In this document: positions 1 to 5,230 of the stretch, piece after piece
How positions within the stretch are numbered: the first letter of the stretch is position 1
Layout of the letters: the number at the start of each line of letters is the position of its first letter
Assembly: GCA_026998145.1 (NCBI GenBank)
Contig: JALTRC010000112.1
Span: 1-5,389 of the forward strand
Reading direction: 5' to 3'
From: Gammaproteobacteria bacterium
GTDB lineage: Bacteria; Pseudomonadota; Gammaproteobacteria; SZUA-229
DNA: 5,389 bases
Program-made: the position numbers and the translations under genes
Notes under the pieces: model-generated
Seen by the model: the letters and a program-made list of their open reading frames with translations, nothing else
Database searches by the model: none
Told to the model about the DNA's origin: nothing

Positions 1-604
1 GCAGGGAGGCAACAGTCAGCATCCAGTTCTGGCGAATATCCAGTAGTGTATGAAGTAACTCATCCCGCTCCCCAGTTCGATCTTCTTCCAGCTCGGACTC
101 AATCATTAATTCTAATGTCTGTACGACTTCTTTAAATGAAGGATTAATAATGGTTCTGGCCAGATTAAGCCCGGGTTTATTTTCAAATGGGTGTTCGGTT
201 AAATAATTGAGCCGGTCCTGTAAGGCGATATATCGGCTATTGAGCTGTATAATTTTTTTAGTGTATTGATTTAATTCTTCGTTATTGATTTGTTTGGAAA
301 GTTTTTTAAAGTCATTGAAATATTGCTTTAATTCTACGGCGCTTTGTTTAAATCGGGCGGCATTTTGTTTGCTTACATTAACCATGTAATAACCCAGGAG
401 TTTGCCATTGTTATTAATACTATTCTGAAGCTTTAATGCAGCAATCATGGTTGGTTGTAATTGAAGGCTAACCGTATTGGTTTGCTGCTCGATAGAGCTG
501 AATCTGAAAATGGCAATAAATGCCACTATGGCCATAAATAAAAGGGTGATACCCAGCCCGCCCCATAGCTGGTATTTAATTGACAGGTTTTTTAATAGCT
601 TCAT
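1..604 (-). CDS. Membrane-anchored signalling protein, N-terminal part (partial)
   Basis: Reading the minus strand from the ATG at 604-602 gives 201 codons without a stop, running off the left edge. Residues about 12-33 form one strongly hydrophobic segment (WGGLGITLLFMAIVAFIAIF) after a short basic N-terminus (MKLLKNLSIK), which looks like an uncleaved signal anchor. The rest is polar, rich in Leu, Gln, Asn, Lys and Glu, and reads as long amphipathic helices, as in the periplasmic helical-bundle sensor region of chemoreceptors, histidine kinases or diguanylate cyclases. No HAMP, kinase, GGDEF or chemoreceptor signalling domain is visible, so the output type cannot be decided. An AAGGA at 616-620 lies 11 nt before the start. 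The gene is visibly more AT-rich than the leu genes and shares no obvious function with them. The reading frame is secure; the class is an inference from topology. Confidence 0.75.
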   Translation of the reverse strand, partial: MKLLKNLSIKYQLWGGLGITLLFMAIVAFIAIFRFSSIEQQTNTVSLQLQPTMIAALKLQNSINNNGKLLGYYMVNVSKQNAARFKQSAVELKQYFNDFKKLSKQINNEELNQYTKKIIQLNSRYIALQDRLNYLTEHPFENKPGLNLARTIINPSFKEVVQTLELMIESELEEDRTGERDELLHTLLDIRQNWMLTVASL

Positions 605-614
605 TTGAGGAAAT

Positions 615-672
615 ATCCTTTTTACATGGCACCTGTGAAATATAGTCAAAAAAACCTGATTTGCATGGTTTT
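615..672 (-). promoter_or_regulatory. Gap between lysR and the sensor gene: possible weak terminator and promoter
   Basis: The 89-bp gap 605-693 separates two minus-strand genes. Reading the minus strand, AAAACC (667-672) can pair with GGTTTT (651-656) around a 10-nt loop and runs into a T tract (648-654), giving a weak A/T-rich terminator-like hairpin after lysR. Just downstream, TATATT (639-644) resembles a -10 box but has no good -35 at 16-17 bp. A TTGACT box followed 17 bp later by TGTAAA also exists, but it would start transcription inside the ribosome-binding site. Either reading is tentative. Confidence 0.25.
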
Positions 673-693
673 ATGGAGGAAAACTTTCATAAA

Positions 694-1569
694 TCAGTGT
701 TTTCCAAATGACTGAAGTTCCCTGTAGAGTGCCTTGCCCCCATTGGATAAGGTTCGGGTTTTATGAAGGGCAATGCCCAGCTGGCGCTGCATGTGGATGT
801 TCTTAATGTGAATTAAGCTGAGCTCCTGATCTACCATGGACAGGGGAATCACGCTCCAGCCCAGGCCAATCGATACCATCATTTTAATGGTTTCCAGATA
901 ATTGGTTTCCATGGCAACCTTCAACTTACTCTGTTGTAACTTGAGTGATTTTTCCATTAATGCCCGGGTAAAGGTTTGCTGGGAGGGCAAAATAGCCGCA
1001 TGTTTTAGTAGCTCGTCACGATTGATATTTTGTTGTTTGGCCAGGGGATGTTGTGTGCTGACCACCACAGCAATGGGATCCGGCCAGATAATTTCCGTAT
1101 GCAGATTATGCATGGGGACTTCCGGCAGGGTAGCAATAGCCAGTTCCAGCTTGCCGTGGATAACCGCTTCGCAGGCTTCCTCGGAATCCATAAAATGAAT
1201 ATCCAGATCCACATCCGGATATTTTGCCGTAAAGGCGCGCAATACCGGCGGTAGCCGGTGCAGGCCAATATGGTGGCTGGTGCCAATACTGAGCGTGCCG
1301 CAGACCTTATTGTTGAGATTGTTGATAAGCCGTTTGCTCTCTTCCAGCTCGGCCAGAATACGCAGTGCGCCGGGTAGCAGGGCTTCCCCTGCCGCCGTGA
1401 GCTTGATCTGTTTACCGATGCGGTCAAACAGGGCCTCGCCCAGCTCCTGTTCCAGCGACGATACCCGCTTGCTGACCGCAGGCTGGGTAATAAACAGTTT
1501 TTCCGCAGCGCGGGAAAAGGAACCGCATTCACTGACCTGGATAAAGGCATTGAGGTTTTGTATATCCAT
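694..1569 (-). CDS. LysR-family transcriptional regulator, divergent from leuC
   Basis: Complete 291-residue LysR-type regulator, normal length for the family. Residues about 1-60 are the winged helix-turn-helix: SFSRAAEKLFITQPAVSKRV (17-36) followed by LEQELGEALFDR is the classic recognition-helix and wing signature. A linker helix (about 60-88) leads into the effector-binding domain, which opens with LSIGTSHHIGLHRLPPVL and a KYPDVDLDI strand and runs to the C-terminus. The gene is transcribed away from leuC across a 120-bp gap holding a LysR-type dyad, the usual arrangement for a regulator that controls its neighbour and represses itself. Pseudomonas carries a LysR gene at the same place beside leuC. 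I infer control of leuC-leuD-leuB; the coinducer cannot be read from the sequence, though a pathway intermediate such as isopropylmalate is plausible. Family assignment is firm, target is inference. Confidence 0.93.
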   Translation of the reverse strand: MDIQNLNAFIQVSECGSFSRAAEKLFITQPAVSKRVSSLEQELGEALFDRIGKQIKLTAAGEALLPGALRILAELEESKRLINNLNNKVCGTLSIGTSHHIGLHRLPPVLRAFTAKYPDVDLDIHFMDSEEACEAVIHGKLELAIATLPEVPMHNLHTEIIWPDPIAVVVSTQHPLAKQQNINRDELLKHAAILPSQQTFTRALMEKSLKLQQSKLKVAMETNYLETIKMMVSIGLGWSVIPLSMVDQELSLIHIKNIHMQRQLGIALHKTRTLSNGGKALYRELQSFGKH

Positions 1570-1584
1570 ACCCGGTATCTTTGT

Positions 1585-1601
1585 TATTCCGATAAGGAAT
1601 A
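1585..1601. promoter_or_regulatory. LysR-type operator: 17-bp perfect dyad
   Basis: TATTCC-GATAA-GGAATA is a perfect inverted repeat with 6-bp arms and a 5-bp centre, and contains the T-N11-A core (1587-1599) typical of LysR-family recognition sites. Its centre (1593) is about 65 bp upstream of the leuC transcription start predicted from the -10 box, where such proteins usually bind to activate. It ends 16 bp before the lysR start codon (minus strand), so binding could also block lysR transcription. The symmetry is seen directly; occupancy by the adjacent regulator is inferred. Confidence 0.7.
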
Positions 1602-1629
1602 GTTTAGATGAAAAAGATGAATTTGTTTT
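1601..1629 (-). promoter_or_regulatory. Possible lysR promoter overlapping the leuC promoter
   Basis: On the minus strand a TAAACT -10 candidate (1601-1606, 4 of 6 consensus matches) lies 17 bp from a weak AAAACA -35 candidate (1624-1629, 3 of 6). Its -35 overlaps that of the leuC promoter on the other strand, and its start point would fall inside the dyad operator. That layout fits autorepression, but the boxes are poor. Confidence 0.35.
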
Positions 1630-1651
1630 ATGTTTTTACGGGGCCTAAAAT
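1623..1651 (+). promoter_or_regulatory. sigma70-like promoter of leuC
   Basis: TTGTTT (1623-1628) and TAAAAT (1646-1651) are separated by exactly 17 bp, which gives good -35 and -10 boxes. The predicted start near 1658 leaves a leader of only about 32 nt before leuC, so there is no room for a leucine attenuator peptide. The less-than-perfect -35 is consistent with a promoter that needs an activator bound at the upstream dyad. Confidence 0.65.
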
Positions 1652-1689
1652 AGCAGCATCAAAATAACCCTGTTCCACTGGAGAGCATC

Positions 1690-3099
1690 ATGGCAGGCAA
1701 AACCCTGTACGATAAATTATTTGAGTCCCATACAGTGCGCACTGAGGATGATGGTACGGCCCTGTTATATATTGATCGTCATCTGGTTCACGAAGTCACA
1801 TCGCCTCAGGCTTTTGAGGGCCTGAGATTAGCCGGACGTAAAGTCTGGCGGCAGGATGCGGCGCTGGCGGTACCGGATCATAATGTGCCCACCGTGGCTG
1901 CCGATCGTCAGGCGGGTATTACCGACCCGGTGGCACGCATTCAGGTGCAGGCGCTGGATAATAACTGCCAGGAATTCGGTATTACGGAATTTTCCATGGA
2001 TGATATTCGTCAGGGCATTGTGCATGTTATCGGTCCCGAACAGGGGGCAACCCTGCCGGGCATGACCCTGGTGTGCGGTGACTCCCATACGGCGACCCAC
2101 GGCGCATTCGGTACCATGGCATTCGGTGTGGGCACCTCCGAAGTGGAGCATGTGCTGGCCACCCAGTGTTTGTTGCAGAAAAAAATGCAGAATATGCGCA
2201 TCAATGTGGAAGGCACATTGGGTGCAGGGGTGACTGCCAAAGATGTGGTGCTGGCGATTATCGGTGAAATCGGCACTGCCGGTGGCACAGGCTATGCGAT
2301 GGAATTTGCCGGCAGCGCCATTCGGGATATGTCAATGGAAGGGCGCATGACCATCTGCAATATGGCCATAGAAGCCGGCGCCCGCGTGGGCATGGTGGCG
2401 GTGGATGAGAAAACCATCGACTTTGTTAAAGGCCGGCCTTTTGCGCCCGCCGAAGAATACTGGGATCAGGCAGTGGCCCTGTGGAAAGAGCTGCACTCCG
2501 ATGAGGATGCGGTATTTGATCGTGAAGTCACCCTGGATGCGGCAGCCATCAAACCACAGGTCACCTGGGGCACCTCGCCGGAAATGGTGGTGGCGGTGGA
2601 TGGCAATGTGCCGGACCCGGCGCAGGAAAGCGATAGTGTTAAAGCCAGCGGCATGCAAAAAGCATTAGACTACATGGGTTTAACCGCCGGTGAAGCCATT
2701 GCTGATATACAGGTGGACAAGGTGTTTATTGGCTCCTGCACCAATTCCCGTCTGGAAGATATTCGTGAAGCCGCGGCGGTGATTAAAGGTCGTAAGGTGG
2801 CGGATAATATCAAACTGGCCATGGTGGTGCCTGGTTCCGGACTGATTAAACAGCAGGCGGAAAAAGAAGGCCTGGATAAAATATTTATCGATGCGGGATT
2901 TGAATGGCGGGAGCCGGGCTGCTCCATGTGCCTGGCCATGAATGCGGACAGGTTAGAGCCGGGTGAGCGTTGCGCATCCACCTCAAACCGTAACTTTGAA
3001 GGCCGTCAGGGGCAGGGTAGCCGCACCCATCTGGTGAGTCCGGCCATGGCATCGGCGGCAGCCATCGCCGGTCATTTTGTTGATGTACGTGATTTTTGA
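1690..3099 (+). CDS. leuC: 3-isopropylmalate dehydratase large subunit (LeuC)
   Basis: 469 residues, close to E. coli LeuC (466). With LeuD it isomerises 2-isopropylmalate to 3-isopropylmalate through dehydration and rehydration, using a [4Fe-4S] cluster of aconitase type in the cytoplasm. The three cluster ligands are visible: Cys350 in FIGSCTNSRLEDIREA, and Cys411 and Cys414 in PGCSMCLAMN. The family block VCGDSHTATHGAFGTMAFGV (128-147) and the C-terminal SNRNFEGRQGQGSRTHLVSP (422-441) are intact. A GGAG at 1680-1683, 6 nt before the ATG, supports this start. It is the first gene of the operon, expressed from the divergent promoter region. The stop codon lies 11 nt before a small lipoprotein gene, and leuD follows that. 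No damage or unusual residues were seen. Confidence 0.98.
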   Translation: MAGKTLYDKLFESHTVRTEDDGTALLYIDRHLVHEVTSPQAFEGLRLAGRKVWRQDAALAVPDHNVPTVAADRQAGITDPVARIQVQALDNNCQEFGITEFSMDDIRQGIVHVIGPEQGATLPGMTLVCGDSHTATHGAFGTMAFGVGTSEVEHVLATQCLLQKKMQNMRINVEGTLGAGVTAKDVVLAIIGEIGTAGGTGYAMEFAGSAIRDMSMEGRMTICNMAIEAGARVGMVAVDEKTIDFVKGRPFAPAEEYWDQAVALWKELHSDEDAVFDREVTLDAAAIKPQVTWGTSPEMVVAVDGNVPDPAQESDSVKASGMQKALDYMGLTAGEAIADIQVDKVFIGSCTNSRLEDIREAAAVIKGRKVADNIKLAMVVPGSGLIKQQAEKEGLDKIFIDAGFEWREPGCSMCLAMNADRLEPGERCASTSNRNFEGRQGQGSRTHLVSPAMASAAAIAGHFVDVRDF

Positions 3100-3110
3100 G
3101 GAAAGGGTTT

Positions 3111-3242
3111 ATGAAAACGACAGCATTACTGAGTGTTTTAATTATTGCATTATTAAGCCTTTCAGCCTGCACTGAAACAGTAAAAGGTCTGGGCAAGGAT
3201 ATGAATGAGCTGGGTAAAAAAATCGAAAAGTCGATGGAGTAG
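3111..3242 (+). CDS. Small entericidin-like lipoprotein between leuC and leuD
   Basis: A 43-codon reading frame with strong signs of being real. GAGGAAAGG lies just before its ATG, overlapping the leuC stop. The N-terminus MKTTALLSVLIIALLSLSAC is a lipoprotein signal peptide with a charged start, a hydrophobic core and a lipobox (Leu17-Ser-Ala-Cys20). The mature peptide would be only 24 residues, starting C-TETVKGLGKDMNELGKKIEK: lysine-rich, probably an amphipathic helix, with the Cys-Thr then Gly/Asp pattern of EcnA/EcnB entericidins. Thr21 at +2 after the cysteine, with no Asp there, predicts sorting to the outer membrane. The stop is 3 nt before the leuD start, so the two are probably translationally coupled. 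Entericidin-like genes occur in this position in other proteobacteria to my recollection, but the role is unknown; a link to leucine synthesis is not evident. Confidence 0.78.
   Translation: MKTTALLSVLIIALLSLSACTETVKGLGKDMNELGKKIEKSME
3236..3239 (+). promoter_or_regulatory. leuD ribosome-binding site inside the lipoprotein gene
   Basis: GGAG, part of the last Met-Glu codons of the lipoprotein gene, sits 6 nt before the leuD ATG. Ribosomes finishing the small gene would cover or unmask this site, so leuD translation is probably coupled to it. Confidence 0.6.
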
Positions 3243-3245
3243 CAG

Positions 3246-3884
3246 ATGGAAAAATTTACTAAACACACGGGTATAGTGGCACCACTGGATCGCCCCAATG
3301 TGGATACGGATGCCATTATCCCCAAGCAGTATTTAAAATCCATCAAGCGCAGCGGTTTCGGCCCGAATGCTTTTGATGACTGGCGTTATCTGGATCCGGG
3401 TGAGCCGGGTATGGATAATGCGACGCGCCGCATCAATCCAGATTTTGTGCTCAATCAAAGCCCTTATGATCAGGCAACAATTTTACTGGCGCGTGAGAAC
3501 TTCGGCTGTGGTTCATCACGGGAACATGCGGTGTGGGCGCTGGATGATTTTGGTTTTCGCAGCGTAATTGCCCCCAGCTTTGCGGATATTTTTTATAACA
3601 ACAGTTTTAAAAATGGTCTGCTGCCTATTGTGCTGGATGCAGAGATTGTGGATGAGCTGTTTAAACGTGTGAATGCCAAAAAAGGCTATCAGCTAAGCAT
3701 TGATTTAGAAGCCCAGAAAGTGATTACCGAAGAAGGTGATGAATTTGCTTTTGAGGTGGATGGGTTCAGAAAATATTGCCTGTTAAATGGTCTGGATGAT
3801 ATTGGTTTAACCCTGCAACATGCAGATGAGATTCGGGCTTATGAGGCAAAGCGTAAACAGGCTGAACCCTGGTTGTTTGCTTGA
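3246..3884 (+). CDS. leuD: 3-isopropylmalate dehydratase small subunit (LeuD)
   Basis: 212 residues, as in Pseudomonas-type LeuD and slightly longer than E. coli (201). It is the swivelling domain that completes the LeuC active site in isopropylmalate isomerase. Family motifs are intact: NVDTDAIIPKQYLK (18-31) near the N-terminus, FGCGSSREHAVWAL (86-99), the most conserved block contacting the substrate, and the NNSFKNGLLPI segment (118-128). The N-terminal EKFTKHTGIVAPLDRPNVDT is standard for bacterial LeuD, which fixes the start at 3246. The start lies 3 nt after the lipoprotein gene stop, with its ribosome-binding site in that gene. Downstream, a 120-bp gap holding a repeat element separates it from leuB. 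Confidence 0.97.
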   Translation: MEKFTKHTGIVAPLDRPNVDTDAIIPKQYLKSIKRSGFGPNAFDDWRYLDPGEPGMDNATRRINPDFVLNQSPYDQATILLARENFGCGSSREHAVWALDDFGFRSVIAPSFADIFYNNSFKNGLLPIVLDAEIVDELFKRVNAKKGYQLSIDLEAQKVITEEGDEFAFEVDGFRKYCLLNGLDDIGLTLQHADEIRAYEAKRKQAEPWLFA

Positions 3885-3889
3885 GACTT

Positions 3890-3971
3890 GTCTCCCCCTT
3901 TGAAAAAGGGGGACTAAGGGGGATTTAAAAGATAAATCTCCCCCGGCCCCTCTTTGTTAAAGAGGGGAGCT
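3890..3971. repeat. MITE-like palindromic element in the leuD-leuB gap
   Basis: About 80 bp of G/C-run palindromes. Three hairpins follow one another: TCCCCCTTT (3893-3901) with AAAGGGGGA (3905-3913), loop GAA; GGGGGATTT (3918-3926) with AAATCTCCCCC (3934-3944), imperfect by a 2-nt bulge; and CCCCTCTTT (3947-3955) with AAAGAGGGG (3959-3967), loop GTT. The left half and the reverse complement of the right half align as diverged copies of one unit, and the outer ends CTCCCC (3892-3897) and GGGGAG (3964-3969) are complementary, so the element is a large inverted repeat made of smaller ones. It resembles the dispersed CCCCCTTTGAAAAAGGGGG-type repeats of many bacterial genomes (recollection, not a search). 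No transposase is present, and no T tract follows any stem, so it is not a standard terminator. It may alter read-through or mRNA stability before leuB. Confidence 0.8.
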
Positions 3972-3990
3972 AAAAAGATTGTGACAATAC

Positions 3991-3996
3991 AAAGGT
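3991..3996 (+). promoter_or_regulatory. leuB ribosome-binding site that decides the start
   Basis: AAAGGT lies about 9 nt before the ATG at 4005. The in-frame TTG at 3954 lies inside the repeat element, has no such site and would add 17 residues absent from LeuB proteins. Confidence 0.6.
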
Positions 3997-4004
3997 CAAA
4001 AATT

Positions 4005-5081
4005 ATGACAAAAAAAATAGCCATTCTTCCCGGTGACGGTATCGGTCAGGAAATTGTTGCCGAAGCGGTAAAGGTGATTGAGTTTTTAAAAGCCGATGGC
4101 GCACTGGATGTGGAGCTGAATGAAGCGCCGGTCGGTGGCGCCGGTTATGATGCCGCCGGTGATCCCCTGCCTGCGGATACACTGGCATTATGTAAAGCAT
4201 CGGATGCCATTTTATTAGGCGCAGTTGGCGGGCCGCAATATGAAGCACTGCCACGGGACAAGCGTCCTGAACGGGGTCTGCTGGGATTGCGTTCTGAGCT
4301 GGAACTATTTTCCAATCTGCGTCCGGCGATTTTATACAAGCAGCTGGCGGATGCTTCATCCTTAAAGCCGGAAATTGTCGCCGGTCTGGATATTATGATT
4401 GTGCGAGAGCTTACCGGCGGTATTTATTTTGGTCAGCCCCGTGAAATCACCACCAAAGATGGGGAGCGTTACGCCTATAACACGGCTGGCTACAAGGAAA
4501 GTGAAATCGAACGTATTGGACGCAGCGCCTTTGATATTGCCATGAAACGTGACAAACGGGTGTGCTCTGTTGACAAAGCCAATGTGCTGGAAGTCTCCGA
4601 GCTGTGGCGTGAAGTAATGGAAAATGTGGCCAGGGACTACCCGGAGGTTGAGCTGAGCCATATGTATGTGGATAACGCCGCCATGCAGCTGGTGAAATGG
4701 CCCAAACAGTTTGATGTGATGGTCACCAGTAATTTGTTTGGTGATGTGTTATCCGATGCGGCGGCCATGTTAACCGGCTCAATCGGCATGCTGCCATCAG
4801 CGTCGCTGGATGCCAGTGGCAAGGGTATGTATGAGCCGATTCATGGCTCGGCGCCGGATATTGCCGGCAAGGGCGTAGCCAATCCACTGGCCACCATTTT
4901 ATCCGTATCCATGATGCTGCGTTATTCACTGGATAATGAAGCGGTGGCCAAACGCATTGATGCCGCGGTGAGCAAGGTGCTGGATCAGGGTTTACGCACG
5001 CCGGATATTATGTCTGATGGTTGTACGGAAGTGGGTACGGCAGCCATGGGTGATGCGGTGGTGGCTGCGTTACAGGAATAA
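4005..5081 (+). CDS. leuB: 3-isopropylmalate dehydrogenase (LeuB)
   Basis: 358 residues from the ATG at 4005, the usual length (about 360). It oxidises and decarboxylates 3-isopropylmalate with NAD+, giving the 2-keto acid that is transaminated to leucine; the family enzyme is a cytoplasmic, Mg-dependent homodimer. The N-terminus KKIAILPGDGIGQEIV is the family start. Substrate-binding arginines are in place (Arg96, Arg106 in LFSNLRP, Arg134 in MIVRELTGGIYFG), with Tyr141, Lys191 and the metal-binding Asp223, Asp247 and Asp251; NLFGDVLSD (243-251) is the signature. HGSAPDIAGKGVANP (280-294) with Asp285 indicates NAD rather than NADP. The gap to leuD is filled by a repeat element, so expression depends on read-through or an undetected promoter. 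No defects seen. Confidence 0.97.
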   Translation: MTKKIAILPGDGIGQEIVAEAVKVIEFLKADGALDVELNEAPVGGAGYDAAGDPLPADTLALCKASDAILLGAVGGPQYEALPRDKRPERGLLGLRSELELFSNLRPAILYKQLADASSLKPEIVAGLDIMIVRELTGGIYFGQPREITTKDGERYAYNTAGYKESEIERIGRSAFDIAMKRDKRVCSVDKANVLEVSELWREVMENVARDYPEVELSHMYVDNAAMQLVKWPKQFDVMVTSNLFGDVLSDAAAMLTGSIGMLPSASLDASGKGMYEPIHGSAPDIAGKGVANPLATILSVSMMLRYSLDNEAVAKRIDAAVSKVLDQGLRTPDIMSDGCTEVGTAAMGDAVVAALQE

Positions 5082-5084
5082 TGA

Positions 5085-5158
5085 TTGACGCAAAGGCGCG
5101 AAGAACGCGAAGCTTTTTATTTGTTGGACACTTTGCGTGCTTCGCGCCTTCGCGTCAA
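5085..5158. repeat. 28-bp-arm inverted repeat built on CGCRAAG
   Basis: The arms 5085-5112 and 5131-5158 are complementary over 28 positions with two mismatches (5092/5151 and 5104/5139) and one G-U type pair (5109/5134), around an 18-nt loop. Each arm carries repeated CGCRAAG units (left arm at 5089-5112: CGCAAAG, CGCGAAG, CGCGAAG at about 8-9 bp spacing). It begins 3 nt after the leuB stop. It resembles the widespread CGCGAAGGCGCGAAG-type intergenic repeat of proteobacteria (recollection). The transcript would form a very stable stem able to protect the leuB mRNA 3' end. It lacks a U tract, so it is not a canonical terminator. Confidence 0.85.
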
Positions 5159-5184
5159 AAACGGAATAATTAAAGAATTCATTT

Positions 5185-5216
5185 TATGTCGGGTTGAAAA
5201 GCCTAACCTGACCTAC
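5185..5216. repeat. Short REP-like palindrome upstream of asd
   Basis: GTCGGGTT (5188-5195) pairs with AACCTGAC (5205-5212) around a 9-nt loop, with one G-T pair. The flanks (…ATGTCGGGTT and AACCTGACCTACA…) match, in reverse orientation, the TGTAGGTCGGGTTAG-type repeat I know as dispersed in several gammaproteobacteria. It ends just before the asd ribosome-binding site, so the hairpin in mRNA could influence asd translation. The palindrome is seen; the family identity is from memory. Confidence 0.6.
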
Positions 5217-5217
5217 A

Positions 5218-5222
5218 GAAGG
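5218..5222 (+). promoter_or_regulatory. asd ribosome-binding site
   Basis: GAAGG lies 8 nt before the ATG at 5231, immediately downstream of the REP-like palindrome. I found no convincing -35/-10 pair for asd in 5159-5217, so asd may depend on read-through from leuB. Confidence 0.55.
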
Positions 5223-5230
5223 TAAAAGTT

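Noticed and set aside
1005..1550. Minus-strand 181-codon frame overlapping lysR in another register
   Set aside because: Composition rich in Arg, Ser and Cys is typical of an out-of-frame translation; the LysR frame carries the real helix-turn-helix.
1280..1648. Plus-strand open frame of 122 codons antisense to lysR and running into the control region
   Set aside because: It overlaps the certain lysR gene and the operator/promoter, has no family features, and reads as a shadow frame.
1652..1689. Leucine attenuator or leader peptide before leuC
   Set aside because: The leader from the predicted start is about 32 nt, with no small frame rich in Leu codons and no terminator/antiterminator stems.
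2885..3346. Minus-strand open frame of 153 codons covering the leuC end, the lipoprotein gene and the leuD start
   Set aside because: It lies antisense to three well-supported genes, shows no recognisable protein features, and is explained by their codon bias.
5089..5112. CRISPR-like short tandem repeats (CGCRAAG units)
   Set aside because: Units are 7 bp at 8-9 bp spacing without spacers and are mirrored in the opposite arm, so they belong to a palindromic repeat.
5085..5158. Intrinsic terminator after leuB
   Set aside because: The stem is strong, but no T tract follows it on either strand and the stem is much longer than usual terminators.
5159..5217. Dedicated asd promoter
   Set aside because: Candidate boxes such as TTGAAA and TACAGA have wrong spacing (14 bp); no pair at 16-18 bp was convincing.
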